Assembly (NCBI RefSeq): GCF_000717175.1
Contig: NZ_JNYD01000003.1
Span: 434,001 to 498,000 of the forward strand
DNA from: Pseudonocardia autotrophica
GTDB lineage: Bacteria > Actinomycetota > Actinomycetes > Mycobacteriales > Pseudonocardiaceae
Length of the DNA: 64,000 bases
Direction: 5' to 3'
Made by a program: the position numbers and the translations under genes. Below the pieces are notes generated by a model. The model saw nothing but the letters and a program-made list of their open reading frames with translations. It was not told the origin of the DNA and did not search any database. This document shows, piece by piece, positions 50,173 through 58,788 of this stretch (the stretch's first letter is position 1; every line of letters starts with the position of its first letter).

Positions 50173-51669
50173 GTGAACGTCGCCGCGCTGCTGTCCGAAG
50201 GCAACGCCCTGGCGGGCGGCAAGCCCGCCCTGGTCCACGGGTCGTCGGTGCAGAACTATCCCGAGCTGGTGCGTCGGGTCGGTCGCCTCGCCGCGGGTCT
50301 GCGCGGTCTCGGTCTCCGGCGGGGTGACCGAGTCCTCCTGCTGACGCCGAACCGGACCGAGCTGGTCGAGGCCCTGTGGGCCTGCTTCCACGGGGGCTTC
50401 GTCGCGGTGCCGGTGAACTGGCACCTCCACCAGGACGAGGTGTCCTACATCGCCCGACACAGTGGGGCGTCCGTCGCCCTGCTCAGCGACGAGACGGCGG
50501 TGGCGACCGAGGGCCTTGCCGACTGGGTGACCGTGGTGCGGGTGGGCCGGGCGGACGAGAGCACGGCCGGACTGGACTTCGAGGCGGTGCTCGCGGACGA
50601 GCCCGAGCCGATCGCGGAGACCTCTCCGGACGAGCCCGCCTGGCTCTTCTACACCTCGGGGACCACCGGCCGTCCCAAGGGCGCGACGCTGACGCACGGC
50701 AACCTGGTCGCGATGGCCACGGCCTATCACGAGGACCTCGACGAGGTGGCCGAGGACAGCGTCTACCTGCACGCCGCGCCGCTGACCCACGGCAGCGGGC
50801 TGTATCTGCTGCCCTCGATGGCGCGCGGTGCCACCCAGGTCATCGCCCCCGGGACGAGCTTCGTGGCCGCGGACTTCGTGGAGCTGCTCGCGAGGCACCG
50901 GGTCACGCACGCCGCGTTCCTCGCGCCCACCATGCTGAAGCGGGTGGTGGAGCAGGCCCGTGGTCGGGAGCTCCCCGACCTGCGCAGCATCGTGGTCGGC
51001 GGAGCGGCGCTCTACCGACAGGACCTGCGGACCGCGTCCGAGGTCTTCGGCGAGATCGTCATCCAGATGTACGGCCAGGGCGAGGCCCCGATGACGATCA
51101 CGGTCATGCCCGCCAAGGAGGCGCTCGCCCACCCAGGGTCGTGCGGACGTCCCTTCCGGTCGGTCGAGGTGCGCATCGCCGACTCGGCGGGGGAGGAGCT
51201 GCCCGAGGGGACGGAGGGCGAGGTCCTGGTGCGCGGGGACGTGGTGATGAGCGGTTACTGGGACAACCCCGAGGCCACCGCGGCCACGCTGGCCGGGGGC
51301 TGGTTGCACACGGGCGACATCGGCAGGCTCGACGGTGGGTACCTCTTGCTCACCGACCGGGCGAAGGACGTGATCATCACGGGAGGCTCGAACGTCTACC
51401 CGCGCGAGGTCGAGGAGGTCCTGCTCACCCATCCCGCGGTGCGGGAGGTGGCGGTCGTCGGCGTGCCCGACCCCGAGTGGGGGGAGTCGATCCGAGCCTT
51501 CGTCGTCGCCGAGCCCGGTGGCGACGCGGACGCCTCGGACATCATTCAGCACTGCCGGACCCGGCTGGCGTCCTTCAAGAAGCCCCGCGACATCGTCTTC
51601 GTCACCGAGTTGCCCAAGAACGCGACCGGCAAGGTCCTCAAGCGCGAGCTCCGGCTGCGCACGCCCTGA
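50173..51669 (+). CDS. Acyl-CoA synthetase / AMP-dependent ligase
   Basis: A 498-residue ligase from GTG 50173. Core motifs: WLFYTSGTTGRPKGATLTHG (about residue 157), IQMYGQGEAPMTI (about 297), LTDRAKDVIITGGSNVYPRE, and LPKNATGKVLKRELR with the A10 lysine. It is of standard length and intact. It activates a carboxylic acid to its CoA ester. It differs from the ligase at 20.0-21.6 kb, so the pathway has at least two acid-activation points besides the CoA-transferases. Confidence 0.93.
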   Translation: MNVAALLSEGNALAGGKPALVHGSSVQNYPELVRRVGRLAAGLRGLGLRRGDRVLLLTPNRTELVEALWACFHGGFVAVPVNWHLHQDEVSYIARHSGASVALLSDETAVATEGLADWVTVVRVGRADESTAGLDFEAVLADEPEPIAETSPDEPAWLFYTSGTTGRPKGATLTHGNLVAMATAYHEDLDEVAEDSVYLHAAPLTHGSGLYLLPSMARGATQVIAPGTSFVAADFVELLARHRVTHAAFLAPTMLKRVVEQARGRELPDLRSIVVGGAALYRQDLRTASEVFGEIVIQMYGQGEAPMTITVMPAKEALAHPGSCGRPFRSVEVRIADSAGEELPEGTEGEVLVRGDVVMSGYWDNPEATAATLAGGWLHTGDIGRLDGGYLLLTDRAKDVIITGGSNVYPREVEEVLLTHPAVREVAVVGVPDPEWGESIRAFVVAEPGGDADASDIIQHCRTRLASFKKPRDIVFVTELPKNATGKVLKRELRLRTP

Positions 51670-51777
51670 TCCCTGTGGATTCCCGTGGTGTCACCGTGGG
51701 CGATCGTCAGACCCGGAGCGCTCGCCGAGGGTGGCCCGATCGTGCAGGGGCCACATTCTGTGGACAATGGGCCTAAA

Positions 51778-51789
51778 AGAGGGTACTGA
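51778..51789 (+). promoter_or_regulatory. WSAG-N4-CTSW element upstream of pntAB
   Basis: AGAG-GGTA-CTGA, 105 bp upstream of ATG 51895; identical to the element at 25177-25188. Confidence 0.55.
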
Positions 51790-51894
51790 TTGGTCGCCAG
51801 TGGGCAGGTGGCGAGAGCCTGCTCGCTCCGTCCACGGGCGGGAGGGACGGCGACGGCGTGGTTGCGGGCGAGGGATACGGATGAGGTCACCGGG

Positions 51895-53280
51895 ATGAAG
51901 GCGTTGCGGGTCGGGGTGGTTGCGGAGTCGACGAAGGGGGAGACCCGAGTCGCGTTGTCGCCGGAGACCACGGCGAAGGTGGTCGCGTTGGGCTACACCG
52001 TGGCGGTGGAGTCGGGGGCGGGTGCGCGGGCGGGGTTCGCGGACGCGGCGTACGTCGAGGCGGGCGCGGAGGTCGTGGCGGGCTCGGTGTGGGATGCGGA
52101 CGTGGTGCTGATGGTGAACGCGCCGCAGGCGGACGAGATCCCGCAGCTTCGCCGCGGTTCGACGGTGATCGGGTCGTTGGCGCCGCGGTTCGAGGAGGAG
52201 CGAACGGCGGCCCTCACCGCGGCGGGTGTGACGGCGTTGTCGATGGACGCGGTGCCGCGGATCTCGCGGGCGCAGTCGATGGACGTGCTCAGCTCCATGG
52301 CGAACATCGCCGGGTACCGGGCGGTGATCGAGGCGGCGCACGCGTTCGGCCGGTTCTTCACCGGGCAGGTCACCGCGGCGGGCAAGGTCCCGCCGGTGGA
52401 GCAGGAGGCGTCCACCGACGGGTATGCTAAGGCCACGTCGGCGGACTACGACAAGCGCGCGGCGGAGATCTACTCCGAGCAGGCCGCGGAGTGCGACATC
52501 ATCATCACCACCGCGCTGATCCCCGGCCGCGCGGCGCCTCGTCTCATCACTGCGGCGGACGTCGCGTCGATGCGGCCCGGGTCCGTCATCGTCGACATGG
52601 CGGCGGCGCAGGGCGGCAACGTCGAGGGTTCGGTGGCCGGTGAGGTGGTCACGACCGACCACGGTGTCACGATCATCGGGTACACGGACCTGGCGGCGCG
52701 GTTGCCCGCGCAGGCCTCGCAGCTGTACGGCACGAACGTGCTGAACCTGCTCAAGCTGATGACCCCGGAGAAGGACGGGCATCTCGTTCTCGACCTGGAG
52801 GACACGGTCGTCCGGGGGATCACGGTGGCGCACGGCGGGGAGACGTTGTGGCCGCCGCCCCCGGTGTCGGTGTCCGCGGCGCCGGCCGCGCAGCCGGTCG
52901 CACCGGCTCCGGTGGAGGAGAAGAAGGAGCGCTCGTCGCTGGTCCGCGCGCTCCCCGGTGCGCTGGGCGCGCTGGCCCTGTTCCTGGTCACGGCGTTCGC
53001 GCCGGCGGAGCTGGCGGGGCACCTGACGGTGTTCGTGTTGGCGATCGTGATCGGCTTCTACGTGATCGGGAACGTGCACCACGCGCTGCACACGCCGCTG
53101 ATGTCGGTGACGAACGCGATCTCCGGGATCATCGTCGTCGGCGCGATCCTGCAGCTGGGCACTGGTGGTGGCGGGCTGGTGCTCGGGCTGGCCGCGGTCG
53201 CTGTGCTGCTCGCGGCCATCAACATCGTCGGTGGCTTCGCGGTGACCCGCCGCATGCTCGCCATGTTCTCGAGGAGCTGA
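51895..53280 (+). CDS. pntA: NAD(P) transhydrogenase alpha subunit, lacking the NAD-binding segment
   Basis: A 461-residue protein from ATG 51895. It begins [20 protein letters not shown], continues [19 protein letters not shown] and ends in four hydrophobic helices, as in full-length (fused) PntA of about 510 residues. PntAB uses the proton gradient to pass hydride from NADH to NADP+. The striking point is the jump at residues 163-177: GKVPP runs straight into [12 protein letters not shown]. In normal PntA about 50 residues stand between these, including the GxGxxG Rossmann motif and the acidic residue that binds NAD. The frame is kept. The subunit may be inactive or altered in cofactor use. 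Confidence 0.9.
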   Translation: MKALRVGVVAESTKGETRVALSPETTAKVVALGYTVAVESGAGARAGFADAAYVEAGAEVVAGSVWDADVVLMVNAPQADEIPQLRRGSTVIGSLAPRFEEERTAALTAAGVTALSMDAVPRISRAQSMDVLSSMANIAGYRAVIEAAHAFGRFFTGQVTAAGKVPPVEQEASTDGYAKATSADYDKRAAEIYSEQAAECDIIITTALIPGRAAPRLITAADVASMRPGSVIVDMAAAQGGNVEGSVAGEVVTTDHGVTIIGYTDLAARLPAQASQLYGTNVLNLLKLMTPEKDGHLVLDLEDTVVRGITVAHGGETLWPPPPVSVSAAPAAQPVAPAPVEEKKERSSLVRALPGALGALALFLVTAFAPAELAGHLTVFVLAIVIGFYVIGNVHHALHTPLMSVTNAISGIIVVGAILQLGTGGGGLVLGLAAVAVLLAAINIVGGFAVTRRMLAMFSRS

Positions 53281-53281
53281 G

Positions 53282-54682
53282 ATGGCCACCTGGACTACTG
53301 CGGCGTATCTGATCGCCGCCCTGCTGTTCGTGATCTCCCTGGCCGGGTTGTCGAAGCACGAGAGCTCTCGGGCGGGGGTGGTGTTCGGCATCACCGGCAT
53401 GGCCATCGCGCTGGTCGCCACGGCGATCGTGGCGTTGGGCTCGGCCTCGGGGCTGGGCATCGCGCTGCTGCTGGTCGCGCTGGTCATCGGCGCGGCGATC
53501 GGGCTCTGGCGGGCCCGCGTGGTCGAGATGACGGGCATGCCCGAGCTGATCGCGCTCATGCACTCCTTCGTCGGGCTCGCCGCGGTGCTGGTGGGCTGGA
53601 ACGGCTACCTGGAGGTCGAGTCCGGCCACATGGAGCTGGCCGGGTCGCTGCTGGGCATCCACCACGGCGAGGTCGCCATCGGCGTGTTCATCGGCGCGGT
53701 CACGTTCACCGGCTCGATCGTGGCGTACCTGAAGCTCTCGGCGAAGATCAAGTCCGCGCCGCTGATGCTGCCGGGCAAGAACGCGCTGAACCTGGGCGCG
53801 CTGCTGGTGTTCGCGGCGCTGACGGTGTGGTTCGTGATCACCCCGGCGCTGTGGATCCTGACGGTGCTGACCGTGCTGGCCCTGCTCCTGGGCGTGCACC
53901 TGGTGGCCTCGATCGGCGGCGGGGACATGCCCGTCGTCGTCTCGATGCTCAACTCCTACTCGGGGTGGGCGGCGGCGGCGTCGGGCTTCCTGCTGGGCAA
54001 CGACCTGCTGATCATCACCGGTGCGCTCGTGGGGTCGTCGGGTGCGTACCTGTCCTACATCATGTGCAAGGCGATGAACCGCTCGTTCATCTCCGTGATC
54101 GCGGGCGGGTTCGGCGCCACCTCCTCGTCCGCGGCGGCGGTGGAGGGCGAGCACCGGGAGATCGACGCCGCCGGGGTCGCCGAGCTGCTGGCCGAGGCAT
54201 CCAGCGTGGTCATCACCCCCGGCTACGGCATGGCGGTGGCGCAGGCGCAGTACCCGGTCGCCGAGCTCACCCGCAAGCTGCGCGACGCCGGGGTGAACGT
54301 GCGGTTCGGAGTGCACCCGGTCGCGGGGCGGCTGCCCGGGCACATGAACGTGCTGCTCGCCGAGGCGCAGGTCCCGTACGACATCGTGCTGGAGATGGAC
54401 GAGATCAACGACGACCTCGCCGAGACCGACGTCGTCCTGGTCATCGGGGCGAACGACACGGTCAACCCGGCCGCCTCGGAGGACCCCGGGAGCCCGATCG
54501 CGGGGATGCCGGTGCTGAAGGTGTGGGAGGCCAAGGACGTGATCGTGTTCAAGCGGTCCATGGCCACCGGCTACGCGGGCGTGCAGAACCCGTTGTTCTT
54601 CCGCGAGAACATCCAGATGCTCTTCGGCGACGCCAAGGACCGCGTCCAGGACATCCTCGTCGCCCTGCCGGTCCGCGCGTGA
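53282..54682 (+). CDS. pntB: NAD(P) transhydrogenase beta subunit
   Basis: A 466-residue protein from ATG 53282, one base after the pntA stop. The N-terminal part has eight or so transmembrane helices ([20 protein letters not shown] is a conserved helix). The C-terminal NADP(H) domain is intact: [34 protein letters not shown], and [20 protein letters not shown]. Length and motifs are normal, in contrast to its partner. It makes NADPH at the cytoplasmic membrane, which could feed the Baeyer-Villiger enzyme and SDR reductases. Confidence 0.96.
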   Translation: MATWTTAAYLIAALLFVISLAGLSKHESSRAGVVFGITGMAIALVATAIVALGSASGLGIALLLVALVIGAAIGLWRARVVEMTGMPELIALMHSFVGLAAVLVGWNGYLEVESGHMELAGSLLGIHHGEVAIGVFIGAVTFTGSIVAYLKLSAKIKSAPLMLPGKNALNLGALLVFAALTVWFVITPALWILTVLTVLALLLGVHLVASIGGGDMPVVVSMLNSYSGWAAAASGFLLGNDLLIITGALVGSSGAYLSYIMCKAMNRSFISVIAGGFGATSSSAAAVEGEHREIDAAGVAELLAEASSVVITPGYGMAVAQAQYPVAELTRKLRDAGVNVRFGVHPVAGRLPGHMNVLLAEAQVPYDIVLEMDEINDDLAETDVVLVIGANDTVNPAASEDPGSPIAGMPVLKVWEAKDVIVFKRSMATGYAGVQNPLFFRENIQMLFGDAKDRVQDILVALPVRA

Positions 54683-54728
54683 GGGAACCGAGCATCGCAC
54701 GGCGGGCCGTTGCCGTTCAGGCGGCGAT

Positions 54729-54740
54729 TCAGTAGCCTCA
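54729..54740 (+). promoter_or_regulatory. WSAG-N4-CTSW element upstream of hypothetical gene
   Basis: TCAG-TAGC-CTCA, 111 bp upstream of ATG 54852. Confidence 0.45.
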
Positions 54741-54851
54741 AGGCGGCGCGTGATCCAGGCCACCGACGGACCTGGAACCGGCAGGGCGGAGCGCTGCCGG
54801 TGCCGACACGGGTGCGCGCCCTCTGATCGCGGACATGTCGAGGACGCAACG

Positions 54852-55382
54852 ATGCCCACCTCACCTCGTACGATCATCATCCGCCGGTACCCGAGTCGGT
54901 CGGCGCTCCGCCATGCGGAGCGCCTGCTGAGCGAGTCGGGGGCGGCGCGGGAGGCGTGCGTCGTCAGTGCGGCCGGGTTCGTCCGGTGGCGCCTGGGGAT
55001 GACCCTGGTCCACCACGGCCTGCCGTGGACGGACGACCAGCGTCGCGAGCTGAGGCTGGCCGCCGCAGGCGGCTCGCTGGGCGTCGACACCGGCCCGGCG
55101 GCGCTCAGGGAGCAGGCCACCGAGCGGATGCCCGAGGATCTCGTGCGCCGCACGCGCGAGGCGGTCGGGTCGCTCCCGCGGGGTGCCGCCGTCCTCCTCC
55201 TGGTCGTCGACGGCCCGATGGCCTCGCCCCCCGGATGCCTGCGGGACGACGGTGGACGGACGGTGTCGACGTTCGCCGAGACCGAGGCGCCGACCCTGCC
55301 GCCGTTCTCGGACGCCCCCGTTCGGTCCGGTGTCGGTCATCGACGCCCCTGGGGTCCGTTCGTTCCTCTATCCTCGACGTGA
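54852..55382 (+). CDS. Hypothetical protein, weakly DUF1269-like
   Basis: A 176-residue protein from ATG 54852 that I do not recognise with confidence. The start (TIIIRRYPSRSALRHAERLL) and the later stretch SLPRGAAVLLLVVDGP followed by a GGRTVST turn recall the ferredoxin-like ends of DUF1269 proteins, but the glycine-zipper membrane segment of that family is missing. There is no signal peptide or transmembrane helix. It lies between pntB and an aldehyde dehydrogenase, all on the plus strand, with copies of the palindromic element before it and after it. The C-terminal 30 residues are low in structure and may not be real. Confidence 0.5.
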   Translation: MPTSPRTIIIRRYPSRSALRHAERLLSESGAAREACVVSAAGFVRWRLGMTLVHHGLPWTDDQRRELRLAAAGGSLGVDTGPAALREQATERMPEDLVRRTREAVGSLPRGAAVLLLVVDGPMASPPGCLRDDGGRTVSTFAETEAPTLPPFSDAPVRSGVGHRRPWGPFVPLSST

Positions 55383-55390
55383 CCTGCAAA

Positions 55391-55402
55391 TCAGGACACT
55401 CT
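55391..55402 (+). promoter_or_regulatory. WSAG-N4-CTSW element upstream of aldehyde dehydrogenase B
   Basis: TCAG-GACA-CTCT, 34 bp upstream of GTG 55437. Confidence 0.55.
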
Positions 55403-55436
55403 GTAGGGATGGGCGGATCGGACAGGTGAGAGCACG

Positions 55437-56906
55437 GTGACGACGTTCAAGAGTCTCGGGGAGCGGGAGCAGACCTTCGTCGGCGGGCGGTGGCGGGCCG
55501 CGACCGGTGACCGCGTCCTCCAGATCGTGGACCCCTCGACCGAGGAGGTCATCGCCTCGGTCCGGGAGAACTCGACGGCGGACGTCGCGGCCGCGGCGCA
55601 GGCCGCGCGGGCGGCGTTCGACTCGGGTCCCTGGCCGGACTTCGAGCCCGCGCAGCGTGCGGCCGTGCTCGAGGCGTTCGCCGAGCGCGTCGAGGCGCGG
55701 GGCGACGAGATCGCGGACACGCTCGTGTCCGAGATCGGCGCTCCCCTCACCATGGCCCGGGGGTCGGTGCGGCTGGCCACGACCTTCCTGCGGTACTACG
55801 CCGACCTCGTCCGCCACTACCCGTTCCGCGAGGACCGGCTGCGCCAGGACGGCACGACGACCCGGATCCTGCGCGAGCCGACCGGGCCCGTTGCGGCGAT
55901 CGCCTCCTACAACAGCCCGTTCGCCGTCTCCGTCATCAAGACCGCCCCCGCGCTCGCCGCGGGCTGCACCATCGTGCTCAAGCCGCCGCCGGAGACGCCG
56001 CTGGCGGTGCACATCCTGGGCGAGATCGCCGCCGAGCTCACCGAGGCGGGCGTGCTGCCGCCCGGCGTGCTCAACGTGGTGGTCGCGGGCAAGGAGGGGA
56101 GCGAGGCACTCGTCGCGGACCCCGCCATCGACAAGATCACCTTCACCGGCAGCACCCAGGTCGGCCGGGCCATCCTCGCCACGGCCGGGCAGCGCATCGG
56201 CCGGGTCACCGTCGAGCTCGGGGGCAAGTCGGCGGGCATCGTGCTCGACGACGCCGATCTCGAGCAGGTCGTTGCCCCCCTGGTGGGCGGGGGCACCGTC
56301 AACACGGGCCAGGCCTGCTTCGGCCTCACCCGGGTCCTGGTGTCCGAGCGACGGCGAGACGAGCTGGTTGACGCCATGAAGGCGCGCATCGAGACCCTCG
56401 TGGTGGGCGACCCGCGGGACCCCGCGACCACGACCGGGCCGCTCGCCGGGGCACGGCACCTGGAGCGGGTGCAGGGTTACGTCGAGCTCGCCAGGTCCGA
56501 GGGGGCGCGGGTCGTGGTGGGCGGGGGCAGACCCGCTCACCTGGCGAAGGGATACTTCTTCGAGCCGACCCTGCTCGTCGACGTCGACAACTCGTCCCGG
56601 GTCGCCCGCGAGGAGATCTTCGGACCGGTCATCAGCGTGATCACCTACCGGGACCTCGACGAGGCGGTCTCCCTCGCCAATGACAGCATCTACGGTCTGG
56701 GAGGCGCCGTCTTCGCGGCCGACCCCGAGAGGGCCTTCGAGGTGGCGCGGCGGATTCGGACCGGGACCGTCGCGGTGAACGGGTTCGTCGGCTCGCACGT
56801 CACCACACCGTTCGGCGGGTACAAGCAGTCCGGCATGGGCAAGGAGGGCGGGGTCGAGGGCCTCGAGGTGTTCCTCGAGGCCAAGTCGGTCCACATGCCG
56901 ACCTGA
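55437..56906 (+). CDS. Aldehyde dehydrogenase (paralogue B)
   Basis: A 489-residue enzyme from GTG 55437. Landmarks match paralogue A one by one: ASYNSPFAVSVIKTAPALAA, TFTGSTQVGRAIL, LELGGKSAGIVLDDAD, nucleophile Cys294 in NTGQACFGLTRVL, EEIFGPVISVI, and the end GGVEGLEVFLEAKSVH. The two must be recent duplicates with perhaps different aldehydes. It has its own palindromic element and stands before the alcohol dehydrogenase unit, fitting an alcohol to aldehyde to acid sequence. Scraps of two broken genes follow it. Confidence 0.94.
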   Translation: MTTFKSLGEREQTFVGGRWRAATGDRVLQIVDPSTEEVIASVRENSTADVAAAAQAARAAFDSGPWPDFEPAQRAAVLEAFAERVEARGDEIADTLVSEIGAPLTMARGSVRLATTFLRYYADLVRHYPFREDRLRQDGTTTRILREPTGPVAAIASYNSPFAVSVIKTAPALAAGCTIVLKPPPETPLAVHILGEIAAELTEAGVLPPGVLNVVVAGKEGSEALVADPAIDKITFTGSTQVGRAILATAGQRIGRVTVELGGKSAGIVLDDADLEQVVAPLVGGGTVNTGQACFGLTRVLVSERRRDELVDAMKARIETLVVGDPRDPATTTGPLAGARHLERVQGYVELARSEGARVVVGGGRPAHLAKGYFFEPTLLVDVDNSSRVAREEIFGPVISVITYRDLDEAVSLANDSIYGLGGAVFAADPERAFEVARRIRTGTVAVNGFVGSHVTTPFGGYKQSGMGKEGGVEGLEVFLEAKSVHMPT

Positions 56907-56935
56907 GTCCGGGGGAGGTGCGGCCCGGTGGTGCT

Positions 56936-57035
56936 CGGGAGGGCTCTCGGCCCTCCCACCGCGGGTCGCGCTTCTCGGCGAAGGCCCGCATCCCCTCGCG
57001 GGCGTCGGCACTGTGCATCAGGACGGGGCCCCCTG
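56936..57035 (-). pseudogene. C-terminal scrap of an enoyl-CoA hydratase gene
   Basis: Read on the minus strand the sequence gives AGGPVLMHSADAREGM and AFAEKRDPRWEGR, the standard tail of actinobacterial enoyl-CoA hydratases (compare PDAQEGPKAFFERREPKW in the crotonase at 0.5-1.4 kb). Nothing upstream of it on that strand belongs to a crotonase; instead the Rrf2 scrap begins within a few bases. It is a rearrangement remnant, about 33 codons. Confidence 0.6.
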
Positions 57036-57042
57036 CGTAGCT

Positions 57043-57419
57043 GTGCGGAGATCGCTCGCCGCCAGGACATGCCCGAGAAGTACCTCGAGGGGATCCTCGG
57101 CCAGCTCCGCCGTGCGGGTCTGGTGCGCAGCCAGCGTGGGGTGGACGGCGGGTACTGGCTCAGCAGGCCGGGCCGGACCATCTCGCTGGCGGACGTGGTG
57201 CGGGCCGTCGACGGCCCGCTGGCGACGGTGCACGGCCTGCCTGCCCAGGAGATCGCGCACGAGGGCGAGGCCGCGGCGCTGCCGCGCGTGTGGGTCGCCC
57301 TGCGCGCCAGCGTGCGCGGGGTGCTGGAGAACGTCACCCTCGCGGATGTCGTCTCGGGAAGGCTCCCCGCGGACGTCGAGGACCTGACGACGGCGCCGGG
57401 AGCCTGGGAGAGTCGGTGA
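57043..57419 (+). pseudogene. 5'-truncated Rrf2-family regulator
   Basis: From SCAEIARRQDMPEKYLEG to the stop at 57417-57419 the protein aligns without gaps to the Rrf2 regulator at 14.0-14.5 kb, with roughly three quarters of positions the same. The first 24 or so residues (start codon and first DNA-binding helix, RISTKADYAIRAVLVLAA in the intact copy) are missing, replaced by the crotonase scrap on the other strand. A GTG at 56928 could extend the frame but would add unrelated arginine-rich residues. DNA binding is probably lost. A fused product acting as a dimer-poison cannot be excluded. Confidence 0.75.
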
Positions 57420-57538
57420 TCGGCCGCGAGAACAGTGTCCTGCAAGAGCGCGCACCGCACTGCTTCCGACGCCCCCAGGCTCCATTCGTGCGAGTCGATC
57501 CGGTGGGTCCTTGAGGAGCCAGGGATGGACGTGCAGAA

Positions 57539-57550
57539 TGAGACTACTGA
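57539..57550 (+). promoter_or_regulatory. WSAG-N4-CTSW element upstream of alcohol dehydrogenase/BVMO operon
   Basis: TGAG-ACTA-CTGA, 85 bp upstream of ATG 57635. Confidence 0.55.
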
Positions 57551-57634
57551 ACCAGGCTGGTCGTCGTCGACCGGACACGTGGCCGAGGGTCGTGTGGTGC
57601 GGGGGCGTCCGCGGTGCATCGATGAGAGGTCGGG

Positions 57635-58747
57635 ATGAAGACTCGCGCAGCCGTTCTGTGGAGCACAGGCGGCAAGTGGTCGGTGGAGGAGCTCGACCTC
57701 GCCGAGCCGGGGCCGGGTGAGGTCACGATCCGGGTGCGGGCCAGCGGGCTCTGCCACAGCGACGACCACAACGTGACCGGGGACAGCCAGGCGCCACTTC
57801 CCGTGGTGGGCGGGCACGAGGGCTCCGGCGAGGTGGTGTCCGTCGGGCCCGGTGTCGACCGTTTCTCGGTCGGTGACCGGGTGGCGACCTTCCCCATGCC
57901 GGCGTGCGGGCGCTGCCGTTACTGTTCGTCGGGTCGTAGCCACCTGTGCGACCTGTCGGCCCGCACGATGATGGCCACAGCCGGGGAGAACGCCCGGTTC
58001 CGCTTCCACCGGGGGGACGTGGGCGTCGGCGCATACACCCAGCTCGGGACGTTCAGTGAGTACACCACGATCAGCGTCGAGCAGGCCTTCGCCCTACCGG
58101 ACGACATCCCGTTCGCCGCGGCCGCCCTCGTCGGGTGCGGGGTCAGCACCGGTTTCGGCGCCACCCGCAGGGTGGCACCGGTCTCGCCCGGGGACCACGT
58201 CGTCGTCATCGGGGTGGGGGGCGTCGGCGCCGCGGCGGTCCAGGGCGCGCGGGTGGCCGGGGCGAGCACGATCATGGCGATCGACCCGGTGCCGTTCAAG
58301 CTGGAGCAGGCGGTGCGGTTCGGCGCCACGCACACGGCGCACGGCATCGGGGAGGCCCTCCCGGTCCTGCGCGAGGTCAGCTGGGGTGCGATGGCGGACG
58401 TCGTCGTGGTGGCCGTGGGTGTCATGCACGGCGAGATGTTGGCGGCCCAGGCCGAGCTCGTCGCGAAGGGCGGCTCGCTGGTGATGACCGCGGTCGCGCC
58501 CCTCGTGGAGACCACGGTGGCGCTGCCCCTCACCCGGTTCGCGCTGGCAGGCAAGTCCCTGGTCGGCAACCTGGCCGGCTCGACGAACCCGGTGGCGGAC
58601 TTCGACGAGATGTGGCGGCTCTACCGGGCCGGGCAGGTCCAGCTGGACGAGATGGTCACGAGGACCTACTCGCTGGACCAGGTCAACAAGGGGTACGAGG
58701 ACATGCACGCCGGGCGCAATGTGCGCGGCCTGGTCGTCTTCGACTGA
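57635..58747 (+). CDS. Zn-dependent alcohol dehydrogenase, NDMA-dependent/mycofactocin-type
   Basis: A 370-residue medium-chain dehydrogenase from ATG 57635. It begins TRAAVLWSTGGKWSVEELDL, the form seen in NDMA-dependent methanol/alcohol dehydrogenases of actinobacteria. Catalytic zinc ligands are Cys in SGLCHSDDHN and His-Glu in GGHEGSG; the four structural cysteines lie in PACGRCRYCSSGRSHLC. The NAD motif is GVGGVGAAAVQG. In this family the nicotinamide is held tightly and re-oxidised by mycofactocin. It may oxidise a primary or secondary alcohol to the ketone used by the monooxygenase encoded next, 41 bp downstream. Confidence 0.92.
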   Translation: MKTRAAVLWSTGGKWSVEELDLAEPGPGEVTIRVRASGLCHSDDHNVTGDSQAPLPVVGGHEGSGEVVSVGPGVDRFSVGDRVATFPMPACGRCRYCSSGRSHLCDLSARTMMATAGENARFRFHRGDVGVGAYTQLGTFSEYTTISVEQAFALPDDIPFAAAALVGCGVSTGFGATRRVAPVSPGDHVVVIGVGGVGAAAVQGARVAGASTIMAIDPVPFKLEQAVRFGATHTAHGIGEALPVLREVSWGAMADVVVVAVGVMHGEMLAAQAELVAKGGSLVMTAVAPLVETTVALPLTRFALAGKSLVGNLAGSTNPVADFDEMWRLYRAGQVQLDEMVTRTYSLDQVNKGYEDMHAGRNVRGLVVFD

Positions 58748-58788
58748 CCGGCGCGAGAGTGGCGAGCACGACGAGGACGGGTAGGGGA

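Noticed and set aside
56928..57419. Extended Rrf2 gene starting at GTG 56928
   Set aside because: The added 38 residues are unrelated, arginine-rich and antisense to a crotonase scrap; the first DNA-binding helix of the family is missing, so I call a truncated pseudogene.
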